A stretch of 64,000 bases of DNA from Bdellovibrionaceae bacterium UBA6502 (lineage in GTDB: Bacteria; Bdellovibrionota; Bdellovibrionia; Bdellovibrionales; UBA840): positions 1 through 64,000 of the forward strand of contig DJMA01000050.1 in NCBI GenBank assembly GCA_002436415.1, written 5' to 3'. Below, piece by piece: positions 25,250 through 34,013 of the stretch. The first letter of the stretch is position 1; every line of letters starts with the position of its first letter. A program made the translations under genes and the position numbers. Below the pieces are notes generated by a model that saw nothing but the letters and a program-made list of their open reading frames with translations, ran no database searches and was not told the origin of the DNA.

Positions 25250-26071
25250 ATGGACTCAGTATCAGCATTTTTTCTAGGCGCAATTCAAGGTTTAACAGAA
25301 TTTCTTCCCGTTTCCTCTTCAGGTCATTTAGTTATTGGTCAGAAGCTTTTCGGAATCGAATTTCATGACATTTTTTTTGATGTGGTTTTACATTTAGGTA
25401 CTTTATTGGCCGTATTGATCGTTTACAGAAAAGTGATCATTGATATTGTAAAAGAAGTCTTTGAAGCGGTAATACAAAGAAAAAATACAACAGGTTTATT
25501 ACTTTTGTTTTATATGTTTTTAGCCAGTATTCCCACAGGTTTAATTGGCTTAGGTTTCAAAGATCAATTCGAAGCAATGTTTCAAAATATACAAGCCGTT
25601 GCCGCTTGCTTAGCTTTCACAGGAGCGGTTTTACTTCTTCAAAAGTTTTTACGTAAAGAGCAGAAACAAGAGGCTTTAAGTGAAATTCGATTGTCTCCAT
25701 CTTTGTTAAAAAGTTTTAGCTGGAAAATCGCGATTTTAATTGGAGTTGCCCAAAGCTTGGCAATTGCTCCTGGAGTTTCTAGAAGTGGAATGACCATCTC
25801 AATGGGCTTAATCTTGGGGCTTGGTGGTGCTGAGGCAGCACTTTTTAGTTTTCTTATAGCAATTCCGGCGATTCTGGGTGCGAGCCTTTTACAAATTAAA
25901 GATTTAGGAGACCAAGTCATTCATTGGCAATCGATCTCTATTGGGTTCTTATCCGCTTTAATCTTTGGATATTTAGGCTTGATTGCAGTATTAAAATTGG
26001 TACGCAAACAACGTTTAGAGCTGTTCTCAGTCTATCTATGGATTCTTTGCATTACGCTGCTAATGTTATAG
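25250..26071 (+). CDS. uppP: Undecaprenyl-diphosphatase (BacA type)
   Basis: UppP removes a phosphate from undecaprenyl diphosphate to recycle the lipid carrier for peptidoglycan and other surface glycans. The 273-residue polytopic protein has the N-terminal signature GAIQGLTEFLPVSSSGHL (10-27) and the second motif APGVSRSGMTI (about 179-189), both with residues of the active site. The length is typical. The gene stands alone between the kinase and the trans-sulfuration pair. Confidence 0.97.
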   Translation: MDSVSAFFLGAIQGLTEFLPVSSSGHLVIGQKLFGIEFHDIFFDVVLHLGTLLAVLIVYRKVIIDIVKEVFEAVIQRKNTTGLLLLFYMFLASIPTGLIGLGFKDQFEAMFQNIQAVAACLAFTGAVLLLQKFLRKEQKQEALSEIRLSPSLLKSFSWKIAILIGVAQSLAIAPGVSRSGMTISMGLILGLGGAEAALFSFLIAIPAILGASLLQIKDLGDQVIHWQSISIGFLSALIFGYLGLIAVLKLVRKQRLELFSVYLWILCITLLML

Positions 26072-26204
26072 TGTGTCAAACGGCCAAAAACTAAACTTTG
26101 CCGACATTTCCTTGAGTTCACTAGGCTTTACCAATATCTTCCTTTATGGATTTGTACCTATTATTTATAAGGACAAAGCTTCATGAAAATCCTAGGGAGG
26201 AAAA

Positions 26205-27581
26205 ATGGCAGACATTAAAAACAGTGCACTTGAATTAATTGGTGGCACTCCCATGTTGAAACTTCAAAATATTGTTCCCAAAAACTCAATTCATAACTAT
26301 TACGTGAAGGCTGAGTTTATGAACCCAGGTGGTTCTATTAAAGATCGAATTGCTTTAGCTATTATTGAAAAAGCCGAAGAAAGAGGTGAGTTAAAACCAG
26401 GTGCAACTATCATTGAGGCTACAAGTGGAAACACTGGCGTTGGATTGGCATTTATCGCTGCGGTTAAAGGTTATAAGTCTATTTTTGTTATGCCAGCCAA
26501 AATGAGTAAAGAAAAAGTGGACACACTTCGTGCCTATGGTGCAAAGGTAATTCTAACTCCTGTTGGTGTTGAGCCGGATGACCCTAGATCTCACTATTCG
26601 GTTGCTAAGAAGTTAGTAGAAATCACTCCAAACTCTTATTATGCCAACCAATTTTTTAATGATGATAATCCACAAAAACACTACGAAACAACTGGCCCTG
26701 AAATTTGGGAGCAATTGGATGGAAAAGTAGATGTTTTAGTTTCTGGTGCAGGAACAGGTGGTACGATTTCTGGTGTGGGTAAATTTTTAAAAGAGAAGAA
26801 TCCTGATTGTAAAGTGGTATTGGTTGATCCTCCAGGAAGTATTTTGCACGATATGTTTCATCATGGAAAGGTAGTTACTCCTCCAGCTCCCTATCAGGTA
26901 GAAGGAATTGGTGAGGATATGGTTCCAGGAAATATGCATTTTGAAGTGGTGGACGATTCGATTTACGTAGATGATAAATCATCCTTTATGATGGCTAGGG
27001 ATGCACTGAAAAAAGAAGGTCTCTATGTTGGTGGTTCAGCGGGAACTAATATTGCCGGTGCGATTGCCTATGCTGAAAAAATAACGGATCGTTCTTTGAA
27101 TGTAGTTACCTTTTTGTGTGATTCAGGAAACCGTTACCTTTCTAAGCAGTTTAATGATGACTGGATGAAAGAGAACGGCTTTTTAGAGTCTCCAATGCAA
27201 AACAATTCGGTTTCGGACTTAATCGCAAAAGTACAACCAGACCAAACATTGTTTTCTGTGAGTTCATCAGAGTCTATATTTAGAGTGATCGAGCTTTTTA
27301 AAGAATATCGTGTTTCTCAGTTACCGGTTTTAGATGGTGATACTGTGGTTGGTTTAGTGGATGAGTCTGATTTATTGTTTCCACTGGCTAAAGGTGAAAT
27401 TAAACCTACAGACGGAATCATCAATTTTGTGAAAGATAAGATTTTGTTTGTAGAAATGGACGATAATTTGCAGAAACTAGCGGATATGTTTCAAGATGGC
27501 TACGTAGCTCTTTGTTACGATGCTAGCAAGAAGCTACATGTAATTACTAAGATTGATTTAATTGATTTTTTAAGTGAATAA
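26205..27581 (+). CDS. cbs: Cystathionine beta-synthase with CBS domain pair
   Basis: The enzyme condenses serine (or O-acetylserine) with homocysteine to cystathionine using PLP. The 458-residue protein has the fold-type II core: Lys46 in GGSIKDR binds PLP, SGNTGVG and SGAGTGGTISG hold the cofactor phosphate. Two CBS repeats fill about 335-458. Plain cysteine synthases are about 300 residues and lack the CBS pair, so this length supports the beta-synthase call. GGGAGGAAAA precedes the ATG. The gamma-lyase gene follows after 12 bases, forming a two-gene pathway from homocysteine to cysteine. Confidence 0.9.
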   Translation: MADIKNSALELIGGTPMLKLQNIVPKNSIHNYYVKAEFMNPGGSIKDRIALAIIEKAEERGELKPGATIIEATSGNTGVGLAFIAAVKGYKSIFVMPAKMSKEKVDTLRAYGAKVILTPVGVEPDDPRSHYSVAKKLVEITPNSYYANQFFNDDNPQKHYETTGPEIWEQLDGKVDVLVSGAGTGGTISGVGKFLKEKNPDCKVVLVDPPGSILHDMFHHGKVVTPPAPYQVEGIGEDMVPGNMHFEVVDDSIYVDDKSSFMMARDALKKEGLYVGGSAGTNIAGAIAYAEKITDRSLNVVTFLCDSGNRYLSKQFNDDWMKENGFLESPMQNNSVSDLIAKVQPDQTLFSVSSSESIFRVIELFKEYRVSQLPVLDGDTVVGLVDESDLLFPLAKGEIKPTDGIINFVKDKILFVEMDDNLQKLADMFQDGYVALCYDASKKLHVITKIDLIDFLSE

Positions 27582-27593
27582 CGAGGAATATTT

Positions 27594-28751
27594 ATGAAGT
27601 GGGATATCAAAGAATTCGGATTCGAAACAAGAGCAATTCACGCTGGCCAAGAGCCTGATCCAACCAATGGCGCAATCATGACGCCTGTATATCTTTCTAG
27701 TACTTACGTACAAGAATCACCAGGTGTGCATAAAGGATATGAGTACTCTAGAACTTCTAATCCAACACGTAAGGCTTATGAAGATTGTGTTGCCAGCCTA
27801 GAGGGTGGACGATTTGGTTTTGCATTTGCATCTGGTTGTGCGGCAACTACAACTGCCGCTCATTTTTTAAGAGCAGGCGACCACATTATATTGGGCGATG
27901 ATTTGTATGGCGGGACTTTTCGTTTGTTTGACAAAATTTTGCGCCACAACGGAATCGAAATGGACTTCGTTGACCTAACGAACATTGCAGAACTTGAAAA
28001 GGCCATTAAACCAAATACAAAGATGCTTTGGATTGAAACTCCAACTAATCCAATGTTGAAAATGGTAGATATCGAGGCTTGTACAAAAATAAGTAAAGCG
28101 AAAGACATTTTGTGCGTAGTAGATAACACCTTTATGAGTCCATACTTTCAAAAACCATTAAGTTTCGGTGCTGATATCGTCATGCATTCTTCTACAAAAT
28201 TTATTAATGGCCACTCTGATGTAGTGGGTGGAGTACTGGTTACGGATCGCGAAGATTTGGCAGAGAAGATTCAATTTCTAACCAACTCAATGGGTGGCAT
28301 TCAGGCTACTTTTGACTCTTTTTTATGTATGAGATCTTTAAAAACTCTAGCGGTACGTATGCGTGCCCATCAAGAAAATGCTTTGGCGATAGTGGATTTC
28401 CTTGAAAATCACCCAAAGGTTGAAAAAGTGATCTATCCTGGTCTTAAAAGTCATCCTCAACATGATTTAGCAAAAAAGCAAATGACTGGTTTTGGTGGAA
28501 TGATCAGTTTTTTTGTTAAAGGTGGTCTGGATGAGGCGAGAAGCTTTCTAGAAAAAGTACAGGTCTTCTCATTGGCAGAGAGCTTAGGTGGAGTAGAGTC
28601 TTTGATTGAGCATCCTGCGATTATGACTCATGCAAGTGTACCAGCAGAAACTCGTCAAGCCTTAGGTATTCATGATAACTTCATTCGTTTGAGTGTAGGG
28701 ATCGAAACTCAAGCTGATTTAATAAAGGACTTAGAGCAAGCTCTTGGTTAA
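27594..28751 (+). CDS. Cystathionine gamma-lyase / gamma-synthase family PLP enzyme
   Basis: The 385-residue protein belongs to the Cys/Met metabolism PLP family. It has YEYSRTSNPTR (49-59), the glycine-rich cofactor site FASGCAATTTAAH, DNTFMSP and the PLP-binding Lys202 in HSSTKFINGHSD. Motifs alone do not separate MetB, MetC and gamma-lyase activity. Pairing with cystathionine beta-synthase in one operon argues for gamma-lyase, splitting cystathionine into cysteine, 2-oxobutyrate and ammonia. A terminator follows 25 bases downstream. Confidence 0.9.
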   Translation: MKWDIKEFGFETRAIHAGQEPDPTNGAIMTPVYLSSTYVQESPGVHKGYEYSRTSNPTRKAYEDCVASLEGGRFGFAFASGCAATTTAAHFLRAGDHIILGDDLYGGTFRLFDKILRHNGIEMDFVDLTNIAELEKAIKPNTKMLWIETPTNPMLKMVDIEACTKISKAKDILCVVDNTFMSPYFQKPLSFGADIVMHSSTKFINGHSDVVGGVLVTDREDLAEKIQFLTNSMGGIQATFDSFLCMRSLKTLAVRMRAHQENALAIVDFLENHPKVEKVIYPGLKSHPQHDLAKKQMTGFGGMISFFVKGGLDEARSFLEKVQVFSLAESLGGVESLIEHPAIMTHASVPAETRQALGIHDNFIRLSVGIETQADLIKDLEQALG

Positions 28752-28776
28752 TTACTGTAAAGTAAAAGTGTACAGA

Positions 28777-28808
28777 AAGGTTCGTCTTAAATAGGCGGAC
28801 CTTTTTTT
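28777..28808 (+). terminator. Terminator of the cbs operon
   Basis: AAGGTTCGTC and GGCGGACCTT pair over 10 bp (two G-U pairs) around a seven-base loop, followed by a T run. Confidence 0.8.
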
Positions 28809-28938
28809 ATGTGAGGCTCTATTTAAAGAGCTTTGCGACCCTTTGCACCATGTCTTTTTCTATGAAGAGTGATTGAATTTTCTATGCAAAAAAAATCCAG
28901 GGGGGATTTCATTCTTGCTAAAAAGAATAGGGGGAATA

Positions 28939-29841
28939 ATGTTTAAAATCATTCAAGCACTGATCTTAATGATATCAGTTTCAGCATTTGCTCACATTGG
29001 TGATGATCCGATGGAATTGCGTAGTGACTCTGGAATTCGTGGACCAAGCTATATAGACATGAAAAAGGGCTTAGCCGAGTTACAAATGAAATATCCAAAT
29101 GTTGTAGAATTAATTCCTGTCGCAAAAAGTTTAGGCGGCAGACACCTAGCAGGTGTACTTTTACTAAATAAAGAGGTTGGCAGAATTGATAGACTTACTA
29201 TTATAACTGGTGCGACTCATGGTAATGAATATTTGAACATCGCAGATCGACTACCAAAAGCATTTATCGAAACGAAAATGCCATCTTTAGGAAATTACAT
29301 TGCTAATAATGGAGCGGTATTAATTGTTCCAATCATTAATCCAGATGGTTATGAGAGACGCCGTCGTTATAACAATAATAATGTAGATTTAAATCGAGAC
29401 TTTCCAAATGCATTGATTGATTTAGATGGATTAAGCCAACCTGAAACAAACTCCTATGTTAACTTTGTTCGTCATTTAATAAAAAAATCTGGTGCAAAAT
29501 TAGATATGGTTGTGGACTACCATTGCTGTCATGGAAGTTTGTTGTACCCATTTGGATATACTTCTAAACGCATAAGCAAAGCGGATTTGGATAGACATGT
29601 TTTTGTTGCGGAACTAATGCAGAATTGGTTTAAAGGTTATGTTCATGGGATTACTGGTGAAGTACTTGGATACTTTCCTCGCGGAACGACGAAAGACTTT
29701 TGGTACCTAGAGTATGGTGCTCTTGCATACACCTTTGAAGGAAAATATAGGGTAGAAAAAAATAATCTGGTGAAACACCTGAATTGGTGGGAACAAGTGT
29801 TTGCTTATTTAAACACACCAGCACTCCCTTTCGAAATGTAG
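28939..29841 (+). CDS. Secreted M14 zinc carboxypeptidase
   Basis: From ATG 28939, directly after AGGGGGAATA, the protein is 300 residues with a signal peptide ending SAFA. The longer open frame upstream would bury the signal peptide. Zinc ligands are His94 and Glu97 (GATHGNEY) and His195 (DYHCCHG). Substrate-binding residues appear in VDLNRDFPN (Arg153) and the catalytic Glu267 in TFEGKY. M14 enzymes trim C-terminal residues from proteins or from peptidoglycan stem peptides; which applies here is open. A hairpin terminator follows. Confidence 0.92.
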   Translation: MFKIIQALILMISVSAFAHIGDDPMELRSDSGIRGPSYIDMKKGLAELQMKYPNVVELIPVAKSLGGRHLAGVLLLNKEVGRIDRLTIITGATHGNEYLNIADRLPKAFIETKMPSLGNYIANNGAVLIVPIINPDGYERRRRYNNNNVDLNRDFPNALIDLDGLSQPETNSYVNFVRHLIKKSGAKLDMVVDYHCCHGSLLYPFGYTSKRISKADLDRHVFVAELMQNWFKGYVHGITGEVLGYFPRGTTKDFWYLEYGALAYTFEGKYRVEKNNLVKHLNWWEQVFAYLNTPALPFEM

Positions 29842-29859
29842 TTGTTGGTAGAATGATTA

Positions 29860-29894
29860 AAAGGCTTTTCAATTCGTTGGAAAGCCTTTTTATT
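29860..29894 (+). terminator. Terminator of the M14 peptidase gene
   Basis: AAAGGCTTTTC and GGAAAGCCTTT form an 11-bp stem (one G-U pair) with a T run after it. Confidence 0.8.
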
Positions 29895-30255
29895 TTTGTG
29901 GAGAGAAAAGCCTGCTTTTAGAAGCTAAGACAGTTGCTAAAGAGTAGTTTGCGAGCCAAATAAAATTTAAGTCTTTAAATATCTAAACTCAGTTCGAAGT
30001 GCGAACAGAAATCTAAAATTTACTACAATGTTTAAACCTAGAATGGCTAATTAGTCTGTGTATATGCCGTTTCCTTACAGTTTTCCTGAAAATTACAAAG
30101 CTGATAAAAAAGCCAAACAATGATCATTGCACAAGCAATGACTCGAGGCGCGTTAAAACTCAATCAGAAAAATTTACTTTAAACCAAATAAGTTTCACCT
30201 GGCTTAGCTCTTTGGTGATATTTGTTTTTAATACTAATGATTTAAAAATTAAATA
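29895..30255. other. Intergenic region before the subtilase gene
   Basis: I see no gene or RNA in these 361 bases. A short perfect palindrome CAATGATCATTG lies at about 30118-30129. The sequence just before 30256 is AT-rich and should contain the subtilase promoter. Confidence 0.5.
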
Positions 30256-33177
30256 ATGGGGGCGCGCTTGAAAAATCTTTCGAAGCTAATATTACAATTA
30301 TTTTTATTCTTCGTTCTAACAGCTTGTTTGTTAGAGAACCAAAGGCCTGAGAATAACTTTGTCGAAAAACGTTTACCAAAGATGTTGGAAAAAATGGCCA
30401 ACGACGAGTGGCAGTTGAAACGAAAAATGCCGACGATCGATAAACTTATCAAACGAAATCAAGAGAAACCAAGATTTCTAATCGGTATTATCGATAATGG
30501 TAACGATATGTTACACCCTGAAATGTTTAGAAATATCAACTGGCAGAGAAATGAGCGAGGGGAGCTGGTTTCAGGCTTTGACCCGGCTGGGGGAACACGT
30601 TTAGCCAATGCAAGCTTTATCAATCCAAAGCCTTTTGCTTTCGGTGCAGAGAAAATTGTTGCAGGGAAAATCAAAGGAGCTCCAGAGAATCCTTTAGACT
30701 TAATGAAAAGCATTAATGATACTTTTCATAAAATTCTGAGCCAGGAAATCGCATTCAGTTCTCATGATTTTACAAAAACTCATTTTACAAAGATTGATTC
30801 TTTAAACTTCACCATATTTGATGCCATTGATATTTTCTTCGGTTCCGCCGAAGAGAACATCGAAAAATTTAGAGAGAGACAAAAAGAAGGAAAATTACTT
30901 CCATTTAAATTTGTAAATCGTGCGTATCCAAGAAAGTTAATTGAAAAAAACATCATTTTAGATTTAGACACTCTTTATCTTGATAAGTGGGATGCTCGTA
31001 AAGGCGAGAAACCGATTAGTTTGAGTGAATTTTGGTGGTTAGAAAGTGCTGAAGAGTTTTATAAGGTTTTAAAAACGGTATTAGCAAAAGTGGATGCAGA
31101 GACTGATCTTTATCGACACATTCAAAACTACCACCTTTTTATTAAACACCAAAAATCTTCCCCAAAAGTTAGAAAAAAGTTTATTGAAAATTATGAGCTA
31201 ACATCTACGCCAGGTAGTTTACACACCTACCTTAACTTCAAATTGATGGGGCCGCGTTTTGTTCACCCGTTTAGAAGTTTTATCTCTATTTTAGAAAACA
31301 ATGTAATCCGTAAAAAGGTATATTCTGGAAAAACAGTTAGCTTTCCAATGAAGGTGACTCCGGAAGAAATCATCGATTTACTGAAAGTTTCGATGGATAT
31401 TACAACCGAATCTTTATTGCGAGATCACCAGAATCCGACAGGTTTATTAGAAAAAACAAAAGCTGAAAAAGTAAAAATGAAGCTTCAAGAAATGCAGTCG
31501 GTATATGACTACCTAATTGAAAAAAGAGGTCTTAGTCTCGATGGAGTATTGTCTGAGCTAGATAAGCAAATGGAGCAAAAGATCACTCGCGAAATGATTT
31601 TTTACAAACATCCATTTTACTCGTCTAAATCCACTTCGAAAAGTCATGGTACACACGTAGCCTCTGCCGCTTTAAACGGTAATCGCAACGATGCCTTGAT
31701 TGAATCAGTTCGTCCATTGACTGAGTCTATGGATATTAGCTATGAGCAATACCAAGAGATTCAAAAGAACTTTGAAGAAAGTTTTAAAGCTTTCCTTGAA
31801 AACCCGGTGATCTATAGAGGTTTGAAGGATCTTCTAGCTCAATATGAGCTAGACCTCAGTGGAATGAAAAAGGAAAAAGTAGTATCTACTGTCCTAGATT
31901 TTACGCGTGTACACGCTCATGAACGTGCAAAGAACTCTGCTTTAGACTTTTTGTTTGTAAATCAAATCGTCGATAGTATTAAACATGTTGGTGAAAAAGG
32001 GATTTTACTATCTAATGTTAGCTTGGGTTACGAATTTAATAAGCCATCAGATACTGCCGATAAAACGGATCCAATGAAGAAGCTTTTTGATTTCTTAGCA
32101 TTTGAGTACTTTAAGTTTCAAGTGTCTAAAACTATTGTAGAACATGCCCCACACTCAATTTTTATGGTCGCGGCAGGTAACAGTGGTGCTTGGATTGATG
32201 GTCTTTCAAAAAGCGCTTTACCATTTGATTTGACCTCAACTTTTTTTAGAAGATATGAAACTAAAACTCAAAAGCTACCTAACCATATACAAAACAACGT
32301 TGTGGGAGTAGTGTCTTCGGGTGATTTCAGAATGTTATCTTCATTCACGAACCTTCCAATTCACAACAATGTACCTATCGTTGTCTCTCATGGTGAGGAT
32401 GTTTTAAGTGCTGTTCGTACAATGGATCAGTCTTATAACAGTACAGTGGCGGATGAATACATTGATACAAAAGTGGATACTTACCTTTTCTACGAAGATT
32501 TTACCGAAGAAGAGCAAAAGGAAATTTTTGAAAAATACCTTGGTAAAGAAGGTTATAAAGAGTTTGAAAGTAAACTTTCAGGATTAAATCCAGTAAATAA
32601 GGAAATGTTTAAGTCTCGAATGTTCCTGCAAATCACAACAAATGTGAGCATGATCGAGAGTACATTTAGATCTGATTTAACGAAAAACTATCCAATGACT
32701 AGAAGTCGCTACAATGGTACTTCCATGGCAACTCCAAATGCTCTTCAAGTAGTGGCAAGAAGTTTAATTGCAAAAGCAAAATCTTTGGGAATGCCTTTAA
32801 ACGAGCTTTACGGCAAGCCAGGATTTACTACGGCAGAGATTATCGCTGATCTGAAGTCTTTAACAGAGCCGCTTAGTAAAGACGTTTATTTGATTCCTTT
32901 AAACAAAGTCAAAGGAACCAAAAATTATCATCCAAATGAAACTGAAAAAGAACTTAGAAAAATCCTAAACGACGTAACAGGAAAAGGGAGCTTGAAGCGT
33001 GATGCAAAAGCGAGCCCAGGAACCTTGAAAAGCTTTCCTGATTATCAAGATCCAATCGACCTTAAGAAGCGCAAAGATTTATTTCTTAAGCTATCTGAAC
33101 AAGTAAAGATTGAAGATGTTCAAAAGGTCCTAGAAGAAGTTGAAACAGCTGTTTCTTGTAGAACAGCGGCAAAGTAA
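30256..33177 (+). CDS. Giant subtilisin-like (S8) serine protease lipoprotein with split catalytic domain
   Basis: The 973-residue protein has a lipoprotein signal (LTAC, Cys24) and all subtilase catalytic elements: Asp80 in IGIIDNGND, His464 in SKSHGTHVA, the oxyanion Asn642 in VAAGNSGA and Ser823 in YNGTSMATP. The spacing is odd. Asp to His is 384 residues where subtilisin has about 30, and Asn to Ser is 181 where it has about 65, so at least two large helical insertions split the domain. There is no obvious separate propeptide. An alternative start is TTG 30268, which would use the GGGGGCG as ribosome binding site. It stands alone and has a strong terminator. Confidence 0.92.
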   Translation: MGARLKNLSKLILQLFLFFVLTACLLENQRPENNFVEKRLPKMLEKMANDEWQLKRKMPTIDKLIKRNQEKPRFLIGIIDNGNDMLHPEMFRNINWQRNERGELVSGFDPAGGTRLANASFINPKPFAFGAEKIVAGKIKGAPENPLDLMKSINDTFHKILSQEIAFSSHDFTKTHFTKIDSLNFTIFDAIDIFFGSAEENIEKFRERQKEGKLLPFKFVNRAYPRKLIEKNIILDLDTLYLDKWDARKGEKPISLSEFWWLESAEEFYKVLKTVLAKVDAETDLYRHIQNYHLFIKHQKSSPKVRKKFIENYELTSTPGSLHTYLNFKLMGPRFVHPFRSFISILENNVIRKKVYSGKTVSFPMKVTPEEIIDLLKVSMDITTESLLRDHQNPTGLLEKTKAEKVKMKLQEMQSVYDYLIEKRGLSLDGVLSELDKQMEQKITREMIFYKHPFYSSKSTSKSHGTHVASAALNGNRNDALIESVRPLTESMDISYEQYQEIQKNFEESFKAFLENPVIYRGLKDLLAQYELDLSGMKKEKVVSTVLDFTRVHAHERAKNSALDFLFVNQIVDSIKHVGEKGILLSNVSLGYEFNKPSDTADKTDPMKKLFDFLAFEYFKFQVSKTIVEHAPHSIFMVAAGNSGAWIDGLSKSALPFDLTSTFFRRYETKTQKLPNHIQNNVVGVVSSGDFRMLSSFTNLPIHNNVPIVVSHGEDVLSAVRTMDQSYNSTVADEYIDTKVDTYLFYEDFTEEEQKEIFEKYLGKEGYKEFESKLSGLNPVNKEMFKSRMFLQITTNVSMIESTFRSDLTKNYPMTRSRYNGTSMATPNALQVVARSLIAKAKSLGMPLNELYGKPGFTTAEIIADLKSLTEPLSKDVYLIPLNKVKGTKNYHPNETEKELRKILNDVTGKGSLKRDAKASPGTLKSFPDYQDPIDLKKRKDLFLKLSEQVKIEDVQKVLEEVETAVSCRTAAK

Positions 33178-33209
33178 AATAGGCCGAATCTCATTTTTAT
33201 TAAAGATTA

Positions 33210-33239
33210 AAGCCCTGCTAATATAAGCAGGGCTTTTTT
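33210..33239 (+). terminator. Terminator of the subtilase gene
   Basis: AAGCCCTGCT and AGCAGGGCTT form a perfect 10-bp stem with a six-base loop, then a T run. Confidence 0.93.
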
Positions 33240-33299
33240 ATTTTATTAGTGCTTACTCTCTAAAAATATCTTCCAATGAATAATTAAAATCACATTTTA

Positions 33300-33435
33300 C
33301 TCGCAGAGGCCTTCCCTTGGTCTAGGACTGTTGGATTCAACAAATTGTAATGGTGGTAATGAGACAGTCAGTTCGAAAATACTGACAGATAGAATGTAAA
33401 ATGGAAGACTTGGAAAGCTTCTTCTGACTATGTTG
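33300..33435. repeat. 135-bp dispersed intergenic repeat, copy A
   Basis: The stretch that begins CTCGCAGAGGCCTTCCC and ends CTATGTT recurs at 35888-36022 in the same orientation with roughly 90 percent identity. Inside it GTCAGT and ACTGAC form a small hairpin. A 77-codon frame crosses copy A on the minus strand, but the matching frame in copy B contains a stop, so I do not treat it as a gene. The rest of the gap between the subtilase terminator and 33736 shows nothing else recognisable. Confidence 0.9.
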
Positions 33436-33736
33436 TACCCAATATCCACGAGGAATACCAATCGTAGTTTTTTGTGCTTAATATAAGAATATCTTATTTC
33501 AAGAGACCTTAAATCAAAATAAGTATACATTGAGATCTCTTTCTAGTTGCATATGTTATTTTGTGACAGTCTGGGGTCTTTGCGCTCAAAGAGGAAATTA
33601 CGGTAAATATAAAGCAGTTTGTTGAGGGATGTGTAGATTTTTAAACATAATTTAGAAAAAGCCTTTAGGAAAAGAAAGCTCCAAAGTCATAAGCTAGTTA
33701 CATCAAGACAAACACAAACCACAAGGAGAAACGAAA

Positions 33737-33940
33737 ATGAATAAAGATATTTTTAAAGCAAACTGGAAAGAATTAAAAGGTCATGTTCGTAAAACTTGGG
33801 GAAAAATCACAGATGATGAAATTGAAGAAGCAAAAGGAAATATGGAAGTGATTATCGCCAAGCTACATGAAAAGTATGGAATGGAAAAAGAAGAGGCAAG
33901 AAATCGCCTGAATGATATCTATAAATCCATCAAACACTAA
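33737..33940 (+). CDS. CsbD-family stress-response protein
   Basis: The 67-residue soluble protein starts MNKDIFKANWKELKGHVR and continues with KTWGKITDDEIEEAKGN, the signature of the CsbD/YjbJ family (small, highly abundant stress-induced proteins of unknown mechanism). Length is typical. AAGGAGAAACGAAA precedes the ATG. A hairpin follows, and an OmpA-domain lipoprotein gene starts 73 bases downstream. Confidence 0.93.
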   Translation: MNKDIFKANWKELKGHVRKTWGKITDDEIEEAKGNMEVIIAKLHEKYGMEKEEARNRLNDIYKSIKH

Positions 33941-33950
33941 TACACATTAA

Positions 33951-33984
33951 AACTCCCTGCCAATTTGGTGGGGAGTTGTCATTT
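33951..33984 (+). terminator. Hairpin after the CsbD-like gene
   Basis: AACTCCC and GGGAGTT pair, with an inner CCAA/TTGG stem. The following sequence (GTCATTTATATTT) is only weakly T-rich, so termination may be partial and the next gene may be read through. Confidence 0.6.
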
Positions 33985-34013
33985 ATATTTAGGGATAACT
34001 TAAGGAGTATTCA

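Noticed and set aside
26072..26204. Possible SAM or cysteine-related riboswitch ahead of cbs
   Set aside because: I searched the leader by eye for a terminator/antiterminator or known aptamer core and found none; the leader is only 133 bases without a T-run hairpin.
33297..33530. 77-codon minus-strand frame over repeat copy A
   Set aside because: The matching frame in repeat copy B contains a stop codon and there is no ribosome binding site, so it is not under coding constraint.
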